64,000 bases of DNA, taken from positions 248,001 through 312,000 of the forward strand of contig SAUG01000058.1 of the NCBI GenBank assembly GCA_011316305.1, given 5' to 3'. The notes under the pieces are model-generated. The model searched no databases. It was not told where the DNA came from and saw only the letters and a program-made list of their open reading frames with translations. Positions 48,625 through 59,993 of the stretch are shown here, in pieces. The DNA is from Rusavskia elegans. Lineage: Eukaryota > Ascomycota > Lecanoromycetes > Teloschistales > Teloschistaceae. Each line of letters starts with the position of its first letter. Position 1 is the first letter of the stretch. The translations under genes and the position numbers were made by a program.

Positions 48625-50394
48625 ATGCAACTGCCTTATCCGGCGGCGTTGCCTAGTCCACCCTTGTCCAGTCCACCAATGTCATTTTTACATCAAACTA
48701 CCCTGACAACGCAGCAGAAGTTACGCTCAACCGAACCGCCTCCTCCTGTGTTTCAGCGCTTGCCACCCGAAATTTATGATTGTATTCTTCGCCATCTCGC
48801 CGTCTTTCACAAGGAGCCATCTTCAATGAGCTGTGAAACCTGCCATCTGAGAGACTTGTGTGCCCTGGCTTTGGTCGATCGAGCGTGGGATCGAGCGGTG
48901 CGTCCACGATTGTGAGTGGATACGCATATTCTGTGTAGAATCATCAAATGACTAACGGAGATTGAATGTAGATACGGCAAAATACACATCGTTGGCAATG
49001 ACTGGCCTGCGCATACTAAGAAGTTCAAGATGAAAGCAGGGGTGCGACTGAAGCTTTTACGACGGACGTTGCGCGAGCGAAGAGCGTTGGCGCAGCACGT
49101 ACGAGAGATCAAAGTCCCTAGGCTACAAGCCGATGGAGAGGAAGTGGAAGCAAAAACACTCGACGTCGTCGCCTCCTTAGTTATGGCCTGCCCCAACCTT
49201 GAAAAGCTGATTGGATTCTATCCGGTGTACGGGCACGCGTTTGATCGCCTGACATATGCTTTGTCTAGTCGATCGAATTTAAAAGAGCGTGTATGGATTA
49301 TTGCAGAGAATCCTTCAATAACGGAACGATCATTGAAGCAGCTGCCACCAGGACTGATGGATCTCGAGCAAGTCGAGAGCTTTCTATACTTCCACGACCG
49401 GTGGCGATCGCTATCTACACTGTTCCTCTGTTCACAGAAGCATGGAGTCCTGGAGAGGGATGTTTTCGTACAAAGCCTACATCGACTTCCTGCGCTACGA
49501 CATCTCTGCATCTCCAACTTCGATGTGGATGATTTTGACGACGTCACGCTACAGTCATTACCACCATTACAGTCTTTGCGCCTCCAAGATCTCGAAGGTG
49601 TTACATTCTGGGGGCTTTCCGAATTTTCAAGGACAAGATCTGCCCGAGGTATCAGGCAGCTCTCTTTGGTCAATCTCGACATCACCTATCTGTCCGCTAT
49701 CTCGAACATACTCCTCCACCTAACAGGCCTCCAGAGATTCACGTTAGTTCAAGAAAGTTCGCCCGAAGTTGCTGCAGGAGACCTGATCTTTCAGCCAGTG
49801 ATAGCATCGCAGCAGCTTCACTACATGCATTGGGATATCCTATTGCCAGGATCGGCCAACGAGAATCTTGCGAGCTCTATCCGCGCCGGAGGGTTCCCCA
49901 GTCTCCGCACTCTTCGGGCTCCTTCTGATTACGATGGGCAGTTGCAGATGCTTTGTCGTCCTAGGGCACAGGTTGTGCTACCGAGCGATAAATACAGCAA
50001 GGCATACCGAGCAAGCGAGGAAGGCAATTCCAGTGGCACTGCCAGGACGTTGTTCACAGCCAGGAAACTTGCTCAACAACGTATCGAAGATGCACGAAAT
50101 GCGGTAAAGTTCAGGGTCGTTATCGAAGAGGAAGGGGTCGTGCAGGAAGTATTCGATATCCAAGGATTCATGGGGACTATAGGGTCTCGGATCTCCTATA
50201 ATCTTGAATCTGATGTACCAGGCAACGACATTGCGCTGATCGACTTCCCGGACCTCACCAGCGGCTCGAAAGAGGTTACGCCAAGAGATGGATGCACAGG
50301 CATGTGGAATGCGAGCCATCATGCCGGCAAGAAATGGTGGAATCATACGGAGCGCTATCGGTATCACCCGGTGGACTTGCACCGGTTCTTTTGA
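48625..50394 (+). CDS. F-box domain protein, two exons
   Basis: Exons 48,625-48,911 and 48,972-50,394 give 569 aa. The 60-nt intron has donor GTGAGT, an ACTAAC branch site at 48,951 and a TAG acceptor; splicing joins RPRLYGKIHIVGN in frame. Residues about 43-95 form an F-box (FQRLPPEIYDCILRHLA ... DLCALALVDRAWDRAVRPRL). In this family the F-box binds Skp1 and brings a substrate to an SCF ubiquitin ligase. The rest (SCPNLEKLIGF-like, LPALRHLCISNFDVDDFDDV, LPPLQSLRLQDLEGVTFWGL) looks like degenerate leucine-rich repeats for substrate binding. The first in-frame ATG follows a pyrimidine-rich leader; ATG at codon 19 is an alternative. The substrate is unknown. It is convergent with the Sch9-type kinase gene. 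Confidence 0.85.
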
Positions 50395-50958
50395 GATTTG
50401 AATGGCTCTACTAACCACGGAAGCTCGGTACGGAAGTCAGAACTTAGAAATCACCCACTAAATCAAGTTCCGGGCCGCGAAAAGACAACATCATGGTGTT
50501 CTTATAACTGTGCAGGAGAAAAGACATGGCTGTTCAAGATGTATATAATAGGAGAACAGCGAGGGACATGTAGGACAACAGGATATCTACGTGACAGTAA
50601 GAAGGAAAGCAAGTCATAGTATTAGCTAATTTCAACCCAAGGCAAGTAATCAGATCATTGAATGCTTGGTTGTGATTGTATGTACATACTTTGTCGCACG
50701 ATGCAACTTCGATTTGACGGACTCACTGAAGACCAAGCAAGCGCTTTCGCAGTGAACCTGAAACTAAGTACAACAAGTAGCCTAGTCCGGGCCTCCGTTA
50801 GAAGGCCGCCGGGGAATCCGTAGGCTATGCGAGTGAGGAATGGTATGATGAGAAAAGTGCCGCGGACTGTGGCTGACACTCTTCACAACGCAGCCATCGT
50901 GATGGCATACCAGCCTTGACTTACATATCGAGAATGGGGAGCGCTGCATTCGGATCCA
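50395..50958. other. Convergent intergenic region (3' ends of F-box and kinase genes)
   Basis: 564 bp between two stop codons; it presumably holds both 3' untranslated regions. The short frames here are not protein-like. Confidence 0.55.
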
Positions 50959-53775
50959 TCATATGTCGAAATGAGTGTCGTTGAACACACCATCTTCGCT
51001 GTCTCCAGTCTTGATGATGCCACTCATGCGGTCACCCCTCTGGCCCCTAACGTTCGTCCCCTGAGTCGAGACACCGGCATCATCGTGTTCGTCCTGATCC
51101 ATGTTGTCGGCCTCCCTTGCTTGAAACTGTTCGTTCATGGTACTTTCGTCCACAAAAGTGAAGCCTTTGAAGTTTGCTTGCATGCCTGGCGAAAGGGGAG
51201 TGGAAGCAGGCATTACACCAGATGTCAAGGCAGCTGCCCGAGCGTTAAGTGAACTCGACGTCTCAAGCGCGTTGGTGAATTCCGGGTCAAAGTTGGACGT
51301 GTCCAGGACCGATTTGAGCTGTGGCTTGAAAGGGGGTACAATCGTCTTGTTCGCCAACGCGGTCCAGTCCATGTCGGCAAAGAATGGATGCGCTTTCAGA
51401 TCCTCTGCATCATTGACAGCACCCAATCGATGCCGAGGATTGCGGTTGAGTAGGCCTTTGACGAAATTTCGACCTTCGTTGCTCAGCGCATCACGTGGGA
51501 AACGAACCTTTCCAAAGGCGATGTTCTTATACATCTGCTGTGTGTCATCGGCATAGAAAGGGCTCCAACCGCAACACATTTCAAAAACTAGGACACCCAA
51601 AGACCAGAAATCGACCATCGTAGTATACCCTTGTTCGTCGAGAAGTACTTCAGGCGCGAGGTATTCTGTAGTACCACAAAACGTGTTGGTGGTATCATCC
51701 TTGGTCAAGTTCGCTTTGGACAGACCAAAGTCACATAGCGCAATATGGCCGTTGGCGTCGAGGAGAATGTTTTCAGGCTTCAGATCGCGGTACACTATGT
51801 CGTATTTATGCAGGTGTTGTAGTGCCAATATGAGTTCGGCAATGTAGAATTTGGCGCGACCTTCGTTGAATCTGCCTGCTTTCTGTAAATGCCAGAATAA
51901 TTCGCCGCCTGACATGTAGCTAGTGACGAGATACAGGTCGGTGGCTGTTTGGAAGGAGAACTTGAGCCCAACAATGAACGGCGACTCCGCCATTGCCGTC
52001 CTGACGAGAATGTTTCGTTCCCCCAAGGTATGGGCTACCTCTTTTTTCTGTACAATAACCTTCTTGGACAAAACCTTCATTGCGTATAGACGTTGGGTAT
52101 CTTTCTTTCGGACTAAATAGACTTGGCCAAAAGTTCCTACGCGGGATACAATCAGTGACGAGAGTAATGAGAACAATGTCACCGACGTACCTCTGCCTAT
52201 TAGTTTGATAATCTGGAAATCTTCGGGGCCGAAATGCTTCTTGTCTGTCTTGTGAAAACATATTTCTAGGTGAATCTCCCCTGAAACATGATCTTCGTCC
52301 GGACCTCGGGCTTCTAATTTGTACCAGCCTTCCAGCTTTGAGCTATCCTCGCTGACATCAGGAGAGACTCGAACATGGCCCAGAAATGCTTCCTGGTTCG
52401 AACGATCGTAGATATAGACGTCAATGTCCGATTCGTTGCTCAATACATCACTTGAGAAAGACTTAGACATGGACCCCGGGAAAGGGGTCGCAACGGGAAC
52501 TCACAACATGGCCTCATGGTCCCATTTTGGGTCGGTGACTTGCCTTCCAGCTTTGAAGTTTTTCTGATCAGATAAACTTGTAGTACTACTCTGCCGACTC
52601 TTCATCGGAATAGCCATCGATCGGCCGATGTCGCTGCCTGACCGGTTGAGAGGCACACCACCTAGAGGGAACTCTTTCAAGAGTGTCTCGTCCTTGTCGA
52701 TCCTGCCTTCTTCCAATTTCCTGTTCCTCGCTACTGCCTCGTTGTATTCGAAGACACATACGGCGTAGGGATCATAGCTGGGTTTGAGGCCCCGAGCTTC
52801 GGATATCTTCACTGACAGCTTTCCTTTCGGTGGGCCGACAGGTGGCGATGCTTGTGCGGGGGAAGGGGATTTGGTGTGTTGTGTAGCACCAGAATCATGA
52901 CGAGGGTGCAGACCATCGTTCCGCCGGGGGCTGGCGGTTGTAACACGCTTTCCATCACTTTCCGAACCGTCTTGGGACAATGCTCGGGGAGTTCGAGGCG
53001 GCGTGTTCTTCACACGTGGCGAGATCGCCACGCCATCAGTTAGCTTGGTTGACTCAAGGTGTGAACTCAAGGCAGAACGTGCAGACAAAGCATTGAATTC
53101 TGAGACAGGAGTATTAGGAGTGATAGATGCAGAACGGCTGGTTGGATTGGAAAGCTGGGAAGCATGAACTGATGAGTTAGCGATGATGTTGGAAAGAGGA
53201 TTCAAGCCGCTTGTTTGACGCCGTGTCCGGATGACTTCCTGCTCCTCTCCGGACCGCTGCCTCTCTTTGACTGGATGGGCGTCAAAGCTACCGCTTGCGG
53301 AGCTCGTGGCGGTACAAGCCGCAGTGGTGCCGAGGTCGCCCTCTCTTTGTGTCGAAGAAGAGGATGAAGAAGCGGGTGGGGTAGGACAACCGTGGACAGC
53401 AAGTCGGGTCGACGAAGGTATATGATCAAAGCGATCCAGCTCCTTTTCGACAAGCAGGGCCAGCCCTGGATCTTCTTCCACGCCGCCGGGCTCGCTGGGG
53501 GAAGCGGGAGCGGTGGGCAGTGCACCGCGAAGCTTGTTGAAAGCTTGCTTCGCTGGCTGAACGCCGCCGGCCATGACGGAAAGTGATGCCTCGAAAAAGG
53601 AAGGGGTCTCGACGGCAGACGTTGGGAAAGATGTTGCACCAACCTGACCAAAAAAGCTGTGCACTATGCCTGGAAACCGCTTATCCACGGGATCGGGGCG
53701 AGGAGTCGCAGCGCCTGAAGGCGTAACACTCTCGGATCCGATCAGATCTGGACCTTCGTCGTAGGTGCGGCTGGC
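50959..53775 (-). CDS. sch9: Sch9-type AGC protein kinase with N-terminal C2 domain (5' end unresolved)
   Basis: Exons on minus: 53,775 (open end)-52,505, 52,450-52,191 and 52,136-50,959; introns are 54 nt each (GTGAGT...AAG; GTACGT...TAG). A Ser/Pro-rich N-terminus leads into a C2 domain (GKLSVKISEARGLKPSYDPY ... DPKWDHEAMFDV). The kinase domain has a Gly loop GRGTFG, YRDLKPEN, DFG, activation loop TFCGTTEYLAPE, turn motif STPLSPG and hydrophobic motif FKGFTFV. This order is that of Sch9/SchA, the TORC1-controlled nutrient kinase of fungi. The frame is open upstream to 53,775 (after a TGA) and continues family-like (TPSGAATPRPDP) beyond the first usable ATG (53,574). A 5' exon is therefore likely; a CTGAC branch-like site lies just upstream. 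It is divergent from the Rsc7-family gene. Confidence 0.9.
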
Positions 53776-54886
53776 TCAAGGATTTTGTGTCAGCAGATTG
53801 TTTGGTCGGTAGGCGCAACGTTGAAGTGCTGGACGCTAGGAATTGAAAGGTAGTGATGTGAAATGTGTGGAATGCTGCTGGACATTTTTCAGAGGACAAA
53901 ATGAAGCAGTATGTAGTCATTAGAGAGCGGCGACAGAAGGTATGATCCTGCGATGTGGCGCGACGCAGGAGTTATGCCCAAAGCAGCATGATATGAAGAG
54001 AATATTGTACAAAATGATGTGCGCGGGGGACGCGGGAAAGATGGTCGGGCCGACAATAAATTTTGCTGAGCCAAGCCCGAGCATGTGAAACTCCCAACAA
54101 GGGTGGGGTCCAGGCGTGACGGAGACAAGAGACGACTACCGGCGGGTCCCAACCACTATTGTGGCGTCATTGAATGTCGTAGCGATGCGTCATGTAACTC
54201 TCTTGTCAAAGCAGACTGGGCAACATGAAGCAGTTCAGTGGCCGTCCATCTTGACAGGCGCTGCCTGGTAATTGTCCATTTGTGATAGAACGCCCCGCCT
54301 CGACAGCAAGACCGCACAGGCGGGCCATAGGGATTGAGAGGAGGCCAAGGAAGAAGCCGACTTGAATGCCATGGCAAGCAGAGATGAGAGAGAAAGCAAA
54401 TATCCGTCTGGGATAGTAACGTACTTCTGATGCATCACCTGTCGTAGAAGATCAGAGGCCGCATGGGGATTGATACCCTCATGATGGCTGGCCATTGCGA
54501 CTTTTGCTGGGGCGGCGAGCCCTCGAGGTGAATGTCATGGACCCAGAGGACTGTGCTTGTCTCACTGCTATTGAACTTGTGCGATTGGAGGGCGAGGGGC
54601 AATTGAAGATTTGAATACCAATACTGAATCCTGGAGCATTGCACATATCTCGGATTGCGGGGTGCTCGCGAGTAAATAATCTCTCATCCTCCTGCCCACT
54701 TGCTGTGGCTTGGCGCATGCAACATTTGCCGACTTTGGCGCGTAGTTGAGTAAGGAGGCACTTTAAGTAAGGACACCGACACTGTGAATAGTTGAATCAT
54801 GAATGGCCTGCTCTGCTGCTCTATGCTCGCTCGAACACAGGAGCGAGTCGTAGTCTGATTCTATACAGGAACCCCATCACTCAACC
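53776..54886. promoter_or_regulatory. Divergent promoter region between kinase and Rsc7-family genes
   Basis: About 1.1 kb between opposite starts. It probably contains the missing 5' exon and first intron of the kinase (branch-like CTGAC near 53,790). No separate gene is convincing; frames on minus at 53,900-54,700 lack protein-like composition. Confidence 0.5.
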
Positions 54887-56576
54887 ATGACCAGAAGATC
54901 AAGAGCGGCAGCAAGAGCAGCTGCGGCCGCAATCAGTCCGTCGACACTGCTCCTTATCTTCGATCCAACCCGGCTGACTCTGGCGCGGCAGGAACTCCCA
55001 CTCCTCAAATGATCGATGCCTCAGATGCAGCATCCGCTCATCTTCATGCCAATGGCGTAGCATTCTCCGCTTCTGCTAATGAAGACGATGATCCTCCCGA
55101 CCGCGCCACAGACGACGAAGATGAAGACGATGAGGCTAACAATCGAGCTACGCCAGCAAATGACTCCGATGTAGCTTCGCGACCATCAACCCCGGCGCGC
55201 CCTGACTCTTCTGTCTCACGGAAAAGACGTGCAGGTCGCCCACCGAGAGGGCGATCTCGAGCTCCAACCGCCACCGACGATACCGAGTCACGCGACCCTG
55301 GTTCCGACGCCGGTACCCCCAGACGGAGGGGCGGCTGGCGAGGAAGAGGATTCGGAGGCGGAAGATGGGGCAAGCCTCGAGGGGGCCCCTCGCACGTCAC
55401 ACAGGTCCCTCTGGATAAAGAAGGCAACATGGCCAATGTGAAAAACGACGAGATTGAACTGCCCGATGATCCTGAAGGTGAGACCAAGGTCAACAAGGAC
55501 GGTGTACTGCTCGGCAATCGGGAATATAAGGTCCGCGTCTTCACCATCAGCGGCAAAGGCAACCGGCTGTATATGTTATCGACCGAGCCGGCGAGGTGCA
55601 TTGGATTTCGGGACAGCTATCTCTTCTTCCAGAAACACAAGACCCTTTGGAAAATCATCTTGACAGAAGAAGCCAAACGAGATCTCATTGAGCGCACCCT
55701 GATCCCGCATTCCTACAAAGGTCGCGCCATTGGCGTAGTGACGGCACGATCGGTCTTCCGAGAGTTTGGGGCCAAAATCATCATCGGCGGCAAAAAGGTC
55801 GTCGACGATTACCAGGCGAGCGCCGCTCGAGCGAGAGGTGATGTCGAAGGGGAAGTGGCCGTTCCCGATGACAAAATACCTGTCGAAGGCGATGCGTATG
55901 ACAAGAACCGCTTCGTTGCGTGGCATGGAGCCAGCAGTGTGTATCACTCCACAGGACCGAGTATCCCACTACCGAACGGTAAGATCGAGAGTAAGAAGCG
56001 CAAAGTGGTTGTGACAGGCAGCAATTGGATGCTCGAGCACGCGCGGGAAGCTAGGTGCGTCGACGACACAACGGATGTGCTTCAGCAATACTAATTTGAG
56101 CTTTGCGCAGTCGATTCAATGCCTCTATCACAGCGATCCGGCGGAAGAACCTTGAAGGCGTCTACGACCCGCACACTAATACCTTGCAGTATCCCAAAAT
56201 CATGCAGCCTACACACGCTCAATGGGAAGAGTCGACACGCTCTATCAATTCCTCCTCGGCGGAACAAGATCAACGAATAGATTCACGATTCTCTGAGGTT
56301 CCGGCCATACTGAAACGCAACTTCCTTGTCTCGGATACTTACTATGTCAATCCCCCAATCTCGGACGCTGGGAATCCTGGACCAGATGGAGATGTACTGG
56401 ACCTTGGACCTCGAGGACTGGTGACGACCTCGGGGAGCGTGGCGGCTGCAATGCCCGTTGACTGCCTGAGAGCTCTGCATTCGGCACGTGGCGAGGCAAT
56501 GGAATGGAAGAAGGCTTGGGCAGGTGAAGATAGAGATGGCGCGAGAGCCCAGCTACGGATTACGTATAATACGTAG
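54887..56576 (+). CDS. Rsc7/Npl6-Swp82 family chromatin-remodelling subunit
   Basis: Safe exons are 55,009-56,054 and 56,111-56,576 (503 aa). The 56-nt intron has donor GTGCGT, an ACTAAT branch site and a CAG acceptor. After an acidic, then Arg/Gly-rich N-terminus comes the family core (GNREYKVRVFTISGKGNRLY, ARCIGFRDSYLFFQKHK, FNASITAIRRKNLEGVYDPH). These proteins are subunits of RSC or SWI/SNF remodellers in the nucleus. An upstream ATG at 54,887 opens a basic, Ala-rich start (MTRRSRAAARAAAAA) that runs out of frame. The frame of the ATG at 55,009 is open upstream and reads DTAPYLRSNPADSG, as family N-termini do. A 1-nt loss near 54,931-54,940 would explain this; otherwise translation starts at 55,009. 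Confidence 0.85.
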
Positions 56577-58553
56577 TGACGGACCGAGGACCATCTTCGC
56601 TGGGATTGGCCCACGTCTCGAAGCACCAAAGCACTAATCAATGCTCGAACGATATATCTAGCTGCCGCCTCCAAGACATTTGCAAAATGCCAGCAGTGGT
56701 CTGCAGAGACTAGGCAGATCAACCGAACGTCCAAGTTTTCGAACTCGTGGACGTGCAAAATGTCCGACGGAAAGTGGGACGCAGCAAAGCGAAGGGCGAT
56801 CTGATGGCTGCTGTCAGAACACCGACCTGTCACTGATCATAACCTTATATAGCTCTTCCGCCTCTCAGCGGTTTTGCGCTCGGGCCGCGATGTCCACAAG
56901 TAGAGAGATGAGAATTGTGTGGTGGAAGGTCTAAGGTAGTGTGTACTCGAAGCCAGGCATGGATAGACACAAAAGGACGTGAGACAAGGTATGGCGGTGA
57001 AGTTGATGCTGGACACCGAACGCAGGTACTGTCAGGTCGGGCGGCCATTCGGAGGCGTAAAATAGAACGTATAGATCCTCCGCAGAGAAGATATTGGATG
57101 TATCTAGCCAAAAGGAAACATGGACAACCTGATGTGCCTGAGTGGTCGATGTAACGAACATGGGGACATCGGGCGTTCGTACTCCGTCCTACCGGGTACA
57201 GTACTCGCAAGGCACCCCCCATTTTGTTAATCCCAAAGTAGGCAACGGTGGGGCTCCCTTCTTGCCGAATGGCCATAGATGATTTTGTGTTGACTCTCGA
57301 AGAATGAGTCAACGATAATAATACCTCATCTCAGAGGCAGGGCACCCAGTTTGCACAGCCTATTGCTGGTCCAGCAAGTCGCGTAATATTTGCAACTCTC
57401 ACAGTGCATCTGCTTGTGGCACTGGATCGGCAAGGGCACGCGAAGCCAAGGGACAAGGGGAAAGGGGGCCGAAGGAGCAGCCACAAAGGCGAGAAATTTA
57501 TTGAAGGAAGGATGACGCTTGGGGCACTTTTCGACATTTGATTTGGTCAGCAGCCGAAGTAATCTCCGCCGTTTTTTTGGCCTCCAGCTACTCCTTCCGT
57601 CACCTCTTTACCCTCATCCACCTCATCACCTCTCTCCCCTGGAGGCTTGATTACAGGCCCTGACGACTACTCCTCTCCTGCCTCTCCTGTCTCTTCTGTT
57701 CCCACGCCTTTCTCAACTCCACAGGCCGGCGTGTCGCGAAGGTTGCAGCCTGGGTCTTCTCTGAGCTCTCCGAGAGAGGAGCACCCCTTCCTTCTCGTCC
57801 ACCTCTTTCACCCCAACCCTCCCTCAAGCGGATTGCAGCTCAGCTCACACCGAACCCTGTTTGGAGACTGACGACCTCTGTCCCTTTCCGGTTCTACCAG
57901 CCTCGCTGGAGGGTCGCGATAGCCACCAACTTCGTCGTCTTCATCACTGTCAACAGCATCCGTTTTAGTGAACATGGATCGGACCAGATAATCTCGTCAG
58001 AGACATCCATGGCATCCGCCAACCACATGCTAAGCCTGTAATCTCTTTGGCCGATTCGCGCGTCATTCCAACTTCAACGAGCTTTTCGCTAAGACTTGTC
58101 GACTTTGGACGCTCGGTCATCACAATTCTTCTTCATACACGTCCGCCCACACATCACATCCATATCGGTCAGAGAACGCAAAACTCACAACATCCTCTTC
58201 AAAAGCGGCTCCATTGTCAGCCTTAACCCCTTACATCAATCATTCGCAGCGAACTCTGCGTCCTGTCCGAGCCCAAACGCCGTAAATATACTTCCGGATC
58301 GCCACTCTAAAAAACCAACATGGCACTCCAATGAAGATTTGAATACATCTACCAGCTCTCGCAGCCTGACGTTCCAAGCCATCTGTGAGGTTGCAGGTCG
58401 TAAGGTTCACCTCCTTCCTGGGTATAGGGCAGCGAGAACACGTCTACGGAAATCAAAAGTTGCTCATTCTAGTAGCGTCAAGACCAGACAGCTCTCGATC
58501 TATGGGCCGGACGAGTGCGTGCATTTCAAATCCAGCGCACTCCACTCAGCAAG
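56577..58553. promoter_or_regulatory. Long upstream region and leader of the Clg1-like cyclin gene
   Basis: Nearly 2 kb without a convincing gene. 57,570-57,880 is strongly pyrimidine-rich (CTCCTCTCC, CTTCCTTCTCG), typical of a fungal promoter or long transcribed leader. Several short frames, some opened only by TTG or GTG, lie between 57,640 and 58,550 and could act as upstream ORFs; none looks like a protein gene. Confidence 0.5.
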
Positions 58554-59993
58554 ATGCCCTCTCTCAATGCCCTGGACATGCCTCGATCGTTACCCCTGAC
58601 GCCGCCCGAATACTATGATACTTACATAGACAGCAGTGCTGGATCCGTGTACCAGTCTACCCACGGCAACATCCAGGCATATCCCTCAGTGCAATACGAA
58701 CCCCAGGATATGGACCAGCCATCCCTCCTGAGTTACCCTAGGCAGACGGTCACGCCAACAATGCACATCGCTTTCGGCAAAGAAAATGAGTGCCCTGGCG
58801 GCCGCGGAATGCACACCCGAGGAAGCAGATATTCTGGCGCAACTGGTCTTTTGAACGGCCCTTTGCTACCGCCAATCCGTCGACCCGAACTACCATCCAC
58901 CGACGTATGCCAATCACAGCAAAAGCCGGCTCCTCCGGCCAAAGAAGAAAAAGCCACGGGAGGGGTAGCTGCTCACCTTGACTACGAGATGGGTCAGATG
59001 GCTGAGTTTGTTGCCGAGATGGCGCAGGGAATGTATGATCTCTATGAATCCCGCATCTGCCTTGCAGACATTGACATCCTTCGAAGCGTAAAACCCAAGG
59101 CCTCGGTGGCTCCGGCCTTCCGCAAATACGTCTTGTCGGTCCTTTCATCCACACGGTTGCCGAGCTCTACGATCCTCCTTGCGCTCCACTACCTTGCAGC
59201 AAGGATGAGTATGCTTTCTTCGCGCGGCCGCTATCCGACAGGCAGGGCACAGGTCTATCATATGCTTACCATAGCGCTCTTGTTGGGCTCCAAATTTCTC
59301 GACGATAACACATTCCAGAACCGTTCGTGGTCTGAAGTGAGCAATATATCTGTGAGCGAACTCAACACCCTTGAAGTCGAATGGTTGCTAGCCATCGGCT
59401 GGAACTTGCACGTCGATCACGAAGACCCTCAGGGTTTCGCGCTGTGGCGAAATCATTGGCAACGATGGCAGGCCAAACGTGTCGAGATGTCCCTCCGTTC
59501 TCTCAAGCTTTGCCCCTCGGATGCCAACGTCCAGCGACAGCCGCCAGCGTCCAAGGCTTCAAATTTCTCTGCGTCCGTATTCGCACCTACGTACAATGAC
59601 GAAAACCGGAGAAGCTTTGCGTTGAACGAGTTCAGTCCAACTCCATGGCATACAGCTCGTCACGACCAGTGGCCATCATACCAAGCCAGGACCGAATACT
59701 CTCCACCATCAGCCCCTGATACAGGCCCAGCCACCCCGGAGTGGTATGGGAAATTGGCCGACGGTGGTTTCGCCCGGCTACCGAAACCACGTTCTGGGCG
59801 GACTCCACAATCTACTTCACAAGGAGGGTTTCCGTCATACCTCCCAGCGCCATACTCCCTACCTGGTCTACAATCCTACATCGGTCAAAATTGGAATGGG
59901 CACTTCTTTACTTGCAGCTGTATGAGCTGCGTACCTTATTCTGATCAGTATGTCGTTGGCCATGGCTACGGACTTCAGTCGGTTATGGGTTAA
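58554..59993 (+). CDS. Clg1-like (Pho85-type partner) cyclin
   Basis: A single exon from the first ATG (58,554; the frame opens earlier only at a GTG), 479 aa. Residues about 135-290 carry a cyclin fold of the Pcl/Pho80 class (MAEFVAEMAQGMYDLYESRI, AFRKYVLSVLSSTRLPSSTI, ALLLGSKFLDDNTFQNRSW, ELNTLEVEWLLAIGWNL). The flanks are Pro/Ser/Tyr-rich. The C-terminus ends with a conserved-looking aromatic and Cys segment (FFTCSCMSCVPYSDQY). In yeast Clg1 associates with the Pho85 kinase; targets in filamentous fungi are not clear. It follows the Rsc7-family gene in the same direction with a 2-kb leader region and is convergent with rpt5. Confidence 0.82.
   Translation: MPSLNALDMPRSLPLTPPEYYDTYIDSSAGSVYQSTHGNIQAYPSVQYEPQDMDQPSLLSYPRQTVTPTMHIAFGKENECPGGRGMHTRGSRYSGATGLLNGPLLPPIRRPELPSTDVCQSQQKPAPPAKEEKATGGVAAHLDYEMGQMAEFVAEMAQGMYDLYESRICLADIDILRSVKPKASVAPAFRKYVLSVLSSTRLPSSTILLALHYLAARMSMLSSRGRYPTGRAQVYHMLTIALLLGSKFLDDNTFQNRSWSEVSNISVSELNTLEVEWLLAIGWNLHVDHEDPQGFALWRNHWQRWQAKRVEMSLRSLKLCPSDANVQRQPPASKASNFSASVFAPTYNDENRRSFALNEFSPTPWHTARHDQWPSYQARTEYSPPSAPDTGPATPEWYGKLADGGFARLPKPRSGRTPQSTSQGGFPSYLPAPYSLPGLQSYIGQNWNGHFFTCSCMSCVPYSDQYVVGHGYGLQSVMG

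Noticed and set aside
55044..55601. Long minus-strand frame opposite the Rsc7-family gene
   Set aside because: It is the mirror of a well-supported coding exon and has Ser/Pro/Arg shadow composition.
56845..57312. Minus-strand frame of 155 codons downstream of the Rsc7-family gene
   Set aside because: Composition is not protein-like (mixed Cys/Arg/Ser without domains) and there are no supporting splice or family signals.
58096..58599. Plus-strand frame of 167 codons before the Clg1-like cyclin
   Set aside because: It opens at TTG, lacks a plausible protein pattern and overlaps the cyclin start; treated as leader.
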